A stretch of 64,000 bases of DNA from assembly GCF_002934665.1 (NCBI RefSeq), contig NZ_NIRS01000006.1, positions 186,001 through 250,000 on the forward strand, in the 5' to 3' direction. Source of the stretch: Pseudomonas laurylsulfatiphila. Lineage in GTDB: Bacteria > Pseudomonadota > Gammaproteobacteria > Pseudomonadales > Pseudomonadaceae. The notes beneath the pieces were generated by a model. The model was given only the letters and a program-made list of their open reading frames with translations, searched no databases and was not told where the DNA came from. The position numbers and the translations under genes were made by a program. Shown here one piece after another: positions 60,393 through 64,000 of the stretch; the stretch's first letter is position 1; every line of letters starts with the position of its first letter.

Positions 60393-61100
60393 TCAGCGGT
60401 TTATATGCAGCTCTACGCGACGGTTTTTCGCACGTCCTTCTTCCGTTTCATTGTCGGCAATCGGCTGACTTTCGCCCCTGCCTTCGCTGGTGACTTTGTT
60501 CGGCGCCACACCTTGGCTGATCAGGTATTCCGCCACGCTGCTGGCGCGTCGCTCCGACAAGGCCTGGTTATAGGCATCCGACCCCACGCTGTCGGTATGG
60601 CCGACCACCTTGATGCTGACCACATCGGCATCCTCGAACTTGCTCATCAACGCATCCAGTTGACTCTTGGCCGTCGGGGTCAGGTCGGATTGATTGAAGA
60701 CAAACAGTACATCGCTCAGCGTAATGACTTCGGTTTGCGCAGGCTCGGTCTGGACCCTGTCCGGGTACTGTGGCACCGGGCAACCGTGATGGTCGACCGA
60801 GGTATTGGCGGGAGTATCAGCGCAACGGTCGCGTCGGTCGAAAACGCCGTCGCCGTCTTCGTCGCCATCCTGGGCATAGCAGATCAAACCGCCGGACAAG
60901 ATACCCAGCGCCGCCCCACCCGCGGCCCAGGCGCCACTCTCGATTGCGCCCAGGCCACCGCCGACCAGGCCGCCGATGAGGCTGCAGATTGGCCAGGTGC
61001 GTTGATTGAGGGGGGCAGTGCCATCGCTGTGGGTCGCGCAGCCGGTCAAGAGACTGCCAAGTAGCAGAACCGGCAAGACGGTCCTTGTGAGAACGATCAT
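60393..61100 (-). CDS. OmpA-family lipoprotein with calcium-type repeat, paralogue A
   Basis: This 235-residue protein has a lipoprotein signal ending LLTGC, Cys21. A glycine-rich hydrophobic segment of two helices (SLIGGLVGGGLGAIESG, AAGGAALGILSGGLICY) is followed by a thrombospondin type 3-like calcium loop DGDEDGDGVFDRRD. An OmpA peptidoglycan domain (VGHTDSVGSDAYNQALSERR) ends in RGESQPIADNETEEGRAKNR. The layout is that of OprF-like/PA1041-type proteins. It follows paralogue B at 61191 and is clearly a tandem duplicate. Its ribosome site is buried in a hairpin (61109-61144). Confidence 0.85.
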   Translation of the reverse strand: MIVLTRTVLPVLLLGSLLTGCATHSDGTAPLNQRTWPICSLIGGLVGGGLGAIESGAWAAGGAALGILSGGLICYAQDGDEDGDGVFDRRDRCADTPANTSVDHHGCPVPQYPDRVQTEPAQTEVITLSDVLFVFNQSDLTPTAKSQLDALMSKFEDADVVSIKVVGHTDSVGSDAYNQALSERRASSVAEYLISQGVAPNKVTSEGRGESQPIADNETEEGRAKNRRVELHINR

Positions 61101-61108
61101 ATTGAAAG

Positions 61109-61144
61109 CTCCTGTGTCACCGGCCCATACCGGTTACACAGGAG
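61109..61144 (-). promoter_or_regulatory. Hairpin that sequesters the ribosome site of OmpA paralogue A
   Basis: On the mRNA the arms are CTCCTGTGT...ACCGG and CCGGT...ACACAGGAG; on the plus strand 61109-61123 pairs with 61130-61144, 14 of 15 pairs with one mismatch and a 6-nt loop. The AGGAG Shine-Dalgarno (61109-61113), 8 nt before the ATG at 61100, lies inside the stem. Confidence 0.7.
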
Positions 61145-61151
61145 TAAAGAC

Positions 61152-61186
61152 CCGCATCCGCGACTGCACAAGGCGCGGATGCGAGG
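61152..61186 (-). terminator. Possible intercistronic hairpin after OmpA paralogue B
   Basis: A 10-bp inverted repeat CGCATCCGCG/CGCGGATGCG lies just after the stop of the upstream gene. No T run follows, so it may be a processing or stabilising hairpin rather than a terminator. Confidence 0.4.
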
Positions 61187-61190
61187 GGGG

Positions 61191-61880
61191 TTAACGCTGG
61201 ATTTTGATTTCCGTACGACGGTTCTGTGCGCGACCGTCAGCGGTTTTGTTGTCCGCAACCGGCTGGCTTTCACCGGCACCGACCACCGACACGAAGCTGC
61301 TGCGAGGTACGCCTTGCTCGATGAGGTATTCAACCACCGAGTGAGCACGTTTATCCGACAGTTTCTGGTTGTAGGCGTCGCTGCCCACGCTGTCGGTATG
61401 ACCGGTTACGGTCAGTTGAGCAGTCGGGGCTTCGGCTTTCAGGCGAGTGGCAATCTTGTCGAGGACCTGTTTATCGGACGAGGTAAGCGTGGCTTTATCA
61501 AACTGGAAGTGAACATCGCGAATGACGATGGTTTCTTCCTTGACCACAACCGCCTCTTCGACCACAGGCGCTGGTGGTGGGCAACCGTTGGCATCGACAT
61601 GAACGCCTTTAGGCGTGCCCGGGCACTTGTCGCGACTATCCGGCACACCGTCGCCGTCTTCGTCGCCATCGCCGTGCACCCAGCAATAAGCCGCTGCCGT
61701 ACCGCCGACGAGCAGAGCACCATACCCTGCCCATGCCGAGCTTTCGGTCGCACCGAGGCCCGCACCCACGACACCACCAACCGCCGCACAGGTCGGCCAG
61801 TCGGTTTTCTGCAAACCTGCGCAACCAGTCAACACACTGGTTAGCAGAACCAAGGGTAATGCTGTCCGAACTATGCTCAT
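61191..61880 (-). CDS. OmpA-family lipoprotein with calcium-type repeat, paralogue B
   Basis: This 229-residue protein has the same architecture as paralogue A: lipobox VLTGC (Cys20), glycine-rich helical segment (CAAVGGVVGAGLGATESSA), calcium loop DGDEDGDGVPDSRDKCPGTP, then OmpA domain (FQFDKATLTSSDKQVLD, TGHTDSVGSDAYNQKLSDKR). It is expected in the outer membrane, bound to peptidoglycan. The first gene of a two-gene unit, its AGGAG is also in a hairpin (61891-61920). Confidence 0.87.
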   Translation of the reverse strand: MSIVRTALPLVLLTSVLTGCAGLQKTDWPTCAAVGGVVGAGLGATESSAWAGYGALLVGGTAAAYCWVHGDGDEDGDGVPDSRDKCPGTPKGVHVDANGCPPPAPVVEEAVVVKEETIVIRDVHFQFDKATLTSSDKQVLDKIATRLKAEAPTAQLTVTGHTDSVGSDAYNQKLSDKRAHSVVEYLIEQGVPRSSFVSVVGAGESQPVADNKTADGRAQNRRTEIKIQR

Positions 61881-61890
61881 CTAGTTTTCT

Positions 61891-61920
61891 CCTGAAGGAT
61901 CGGCTTAGAACCGATTCAGG
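61891..61920 (-). promoter_or_regulatory. Hairpin overlapping the ribosome site of OmpA paralogue B
   Basis: Arms CCTGAA (61891-61896) and TTCAGG (61915-61920), with a second stem TCGG/CCGA (61900-61903, 61911-61914) and a 3-nt bulge, pair the AGG of the AGGAG site (61889-61893). The spacing to the ATG is 8 nt, as at paralogue A. The upstream side carries the shared sequence GTAAAGACCCG. Confidence 0.55.
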
Positions 61921-62069
61921 TAGTAAAGACCCGAGTATTAAACTCCGCCAGCAATAGGCCATGCTGTTTATTCAGGCATTAACGGCAGCTTGGCGCTTTT
62001 GTCGCCAAGCCGCTCTAGGCCCGAACGTCCGGGCAGGCTAGTCTTGGCAGATCTGAATGAGGATCTTCG

Positions 62070-62567
62070 ATGATTGCAGGTATTTCTACACGCACGCCGC
62101 AGCAGGCACTGGCCGCGTTACTTGACCGATATGCCCCCGCGCGCCTGTTGTTGATTGGCGCCAGCGAGTTCCCGGCACTGGAAGCATTCAAACTCGCGCA
62201 CCCGGACAGTTGCGTTGCTTTCGCGGCCCCTGGCCCATTGCCCGACGAGTTGGCGGCCCGCCGATTCGACCTGGCCCTGGTGGTCGATTGCCTGGAGCAT
62301 TTGCCCAAGCGCGACGGCCTGAACCTGTTGGGCGGCATCCGCAACCTCAACGCCAGTCGCATCGCCGTGCTGGCGGATCTGCCGGCCTGTGGCTGGAAGG
62401 AAACGGACTTTTTCTCCCTGGCCCTGCAAGCCAGCGAACGCTTTCAGCGGGACGAACAGGTCTTGACCCTGTTTACCTACGATCTGCTTGAATACAAACA
62501 AGTCCCTGACTGGCTTAATTCGCGCTTCTGGGCCAATCCGGAAAACTTCGGGAAATACTGGTGGTAA
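62070..62567 (+). CDS. Protein of unknown function (DUF6231-like, 165 aa)
   Basis: It starts MIAGISTRTPQQALAALLDR. A Rossmann-like half (ARLLLIGASEFPALEAF, FDLALVVDCLEHLPKRDG) resembles a degenerate methyltransferase core without the glycine-rich SAM loop. The C-terminal part ends NPENFGKYWW, a striking aromatic tail. I recall a Pseudomonas DUF6231 with these features, but this is from memory. It has no signal peptide. An inverted repeat GCTTGGCG/CGCCAAGC (61988-61995, 62003-62010) lies upstream. Confidence 0.6.
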   Translation: MIAGISTRTPQQALAALLDRYAPARLLLIGASEFPALEAFKLAHPDSCVAFAAPGPLPDELAARRFDLALVVDCLEHLPKRDGLNLLGGIRNLNASRIAVLADLPACGWKETDFFSLALQASERFQRDEQVLTLFTYDLLEYKQVPDWLNSRFWANPENFGKYWW

Positions 62568-62602
62568 TGTAATGATCGCGGAGCTCCCAGGCACCCGCGA
62601 AG

Positions 62603-64000
62603 TTATGGCGATTTAGTCTTCGTCCGTGAGAAATCAGTGCTCGCCATTAATCTTTCGTGAACATACGCCTCAAATTGTTCGGCTGGCAGTGGCGGGGAAA
62701 ACAGGAAGCCCTGGAAGGTCTGGCAGCCATGCTTGACCAGAAAGGTGCGCTGAGCTTCTGTCTCCACACCTTCTGCAATCACCGAAAGCCCCAATATCTG
62801 GCTCAGGCTCACAATCGCGCAGGCGATGGCGGCGTCGTTGGAATCAACCAGCACATCTCTGATGAAGGACTGGTCGATCTTGAGTTGATCCAGCGGAAGG
62901 CTCTTCAGGTATGACAGTGACGAGTAGCCGGTTCCGAAATCATCCAGCGAAAGGCCTATGCCGATCTCTTTCAACTCAATCATTTTGGCGACAGTACTTT
63001 CCATATCCTCTATCAGCAGGCCTTCGGTCAGTTCCAGTTTCAATTTCTTCGGATCGGCCCCCGTGTATCTCAGTACTTGCAGTACCTCCTCGACGAAGTC
63101 CGGATGGTGAAACTGGCGGGCGCTGACATTCACAGCCATACCCAGTCGGGCGGTTTCCGAATGCCTTGCCCAGGCAACCAGCTGAGTGCAGGCCGCCTGC
63201 AGCGCCCAACGACCTAACGGCAGAATCAACCCCGTTTCCTCTGCCAATGGAATGAACTCGCCTGGAAACACGACTCCGCGCTCAGGATTCTGCCATCTCA
63301 TCAGTGCCTCTGCGCCAATGATACGGCCCTCACTGTTCACCTGCGGCTGGTAATGAAGAAGGAATTCGTTGTCCTGCAAGCCTTGGCGCAAATCGACTTC
63401 CAGTCTGGCGCGTGCCGTGGCAACCGCCTGCATTTCCGGATCGAAGAAGCGCATGGTATTGCGACCCGCCGCCTTGGCGCGATACATCGCTAGGTCAGCG
63501 CGCTTCATAATATCGTCCACTGTGCTCAGCTGCCCCTGGAACAGCGCAATGCCGAGGCTGGGGGTGCTGTGGTGCTCATATCCATCCAACTGGTAGGAAA
63601 TGTTCAGAGAGTTGAGAATCTTTTCGCCAATAACCTTGGCCTGGATAGCGGCTTCTCGAGGATTCTCATTAAGGCTATCCATCAGGACGACGAATTCGTC
63701 TCCGCCCAGACGAGCCACGGTGTCGCTCTCGCGTATGCAGCCGCAAAGGCGCAGAGCAACTTGCTGCAGCAACATGTCGCCTCTGTCATGCCCCAGCGTG
63801 TCGTTCAGTGCCTTGAAGTTATCCAGGTCAATGAGAATTATCGCGCTCGTATGCAGGCTACGGGAGCTGCCCGCCAGCAGATGCTGTAACCGGTCCAACA
63901 TGAGCCGCCTGTTGGCCAGCCCGGTCAACTGATCGTAGAAGGCCAGACGCTGGACCTCTTGCTCAGCGGTCTTACGGTGGGTGATGTCAGTATTGATCGA
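62603..64000 (-). CDS. PAS-GGDEF-EAL protein, C-terminal part (continues past window)
   Basis: The frame is open to the right edge, so the 5' part is missing. The visible region begins in a PAS/PAC tail (TDITHRKTAEQEVQRLAFYD), then a diguanylate cyclase domain with intact GGDEF (RLGGDEF) and an RxxD inhibitory site (RESD) exactly five residues before it. The phosphodiesterase domain has intact EAL (EALMRWQNP), DDFGTGYSSLSYLK and VETEAQRT. It may make or break c-di-GMP, with product inhibition through the RxxD site. Upstream sensor domains cannot be seen. Confidence 0.9.
   Translation of the reverse strand, partial: SINTDITHRKTAEQEVQRLAFYDQLTGLANRRLMLDRLQHLLAGSSRSLHTSAIILIDLDNFKALNDTLGHDRGDMLLQQVALRLCGCIRESDTVARLGGDEFVVLMDSLNENPREAAIQAKVIGEKILNSLNISYQLDGYEHHSTPSLGIALFQGQLSTVDDIMKRADLAMYRAKAAGRNTMRFFDPEMQAVATARARLEVDLRQGLQDNEFLLHYQPQVNSEGRIIGAEALMRWQNPERGVVFPGEFIPLAEETGLILPLGRWALQAACTQLVAWARHSETARLGMAVNVSARQFHHPDFVEEVLQVLRYTGADPKKLKLELTEGLLIEDMESTVAKMIELKEIGIGLSLDDFGTGYSSLSYLKSLPLDQLKIDQSFIRDVLVDSNDAAIACAIVSLSQILGLSVIAEGVETEAQRTFLVKHGCQTFQGFLFSPPLPAEQFEAYVHERLMASTDFSRTKTKSP

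Overview
The window is 64 kb of a GC-rich chromosome that reads as a plant- or soil-associated Pseudomonas of the P. fluorescens group. The evidence is a TtgABC/EmhABC efflux operon with a TtgR operator, a complete pca (beta-ketoadipate) cluster, braCDEFG, xenB, rapA, and many short palindromic repeats (REP/REPIN) of the three or four families common in fluorescent pseudomonads. I see no phage, IS element, CRISPR array, tRNA or rRNA. Only two stretches look compositionally foreign or unusual: an AT-rich orphan gene near 1.5-2.3 kb and an AT-rich leader near 22 kb.

Layout. 0-2.3 kb: end of an MFS transporter, xenB, and an AT-rich orphan gene. 2.5-9.2 kb: ttgR divergent from ttgABC, a tripartite drug/solvent efflux pump, with the operator between them. 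9.3-21.8 kb: catabolism of protocatechuate and 4-hydroxybenzoate. An OprD-type porin on the + strand faces the minus-strand genes pcaR, pcaK, pcaIJF-HG and pcaT-BDC. PcaR-type operator motifs occur upstream of the porin, pcaI, pcaK and pcaR, so uptake through both membranes and the pathway enzymes appear to share one regulator. 22-30.8 kb: a small protein with a long leader, pitA, a CcoM-like 36-residue membrane peptide behind two Anr-type boxes, small conserved proteins, rapA, a spinster-type MFS protein and a YkgJ-type cysteine-cluster protein. 30.9-36.4 kb: an MHYT-GGDEF-EAL c-di-GMP enzyme, a beta-hydroxyacid dehydrogenase, and a stand-alone tubulin/FtsZ-like GTPase. 36.7-42.4 kb: a DUF2288-type protein and the braCDEFG branched-chain amino-acid ABC transporter.

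42.5-50.6 kb: a LysR/SDR divergent pair, small envelope proteins, a large FAD-dependent dehydrogenase, a CBS/cysteine-synthase-like PLP enzyme, nhaA, and a SlyB-type lipoprotein. 50.6-64 kb: pdxH, an OmpA-domain lipoprotein with a lysine/alanine/proline tail, a family-VIII-type esterase, a periplasmic glycoside hydrolase, dinG, a CopD-like membrane protein, a collagen-like secreted protein with a DUF1145-type partner, two tandem OmpA lipoproteins with calcium-type repeats and Shine-Dalgarno hairpins, an uncharacterised protein, and the C-terminal part of a PAS-GGDEF-EAL protein that runs off the right edge.

The least explained items are the tubulin-like protein at 34.2-36.4 kb, the ribosome-site hairpins shared by the two OmpA paralogues near 61-62 kb, and the structured leader at 22.1-22.4 kb. 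All family assignments come from reading the translations and from memory of the families; no database search was run.
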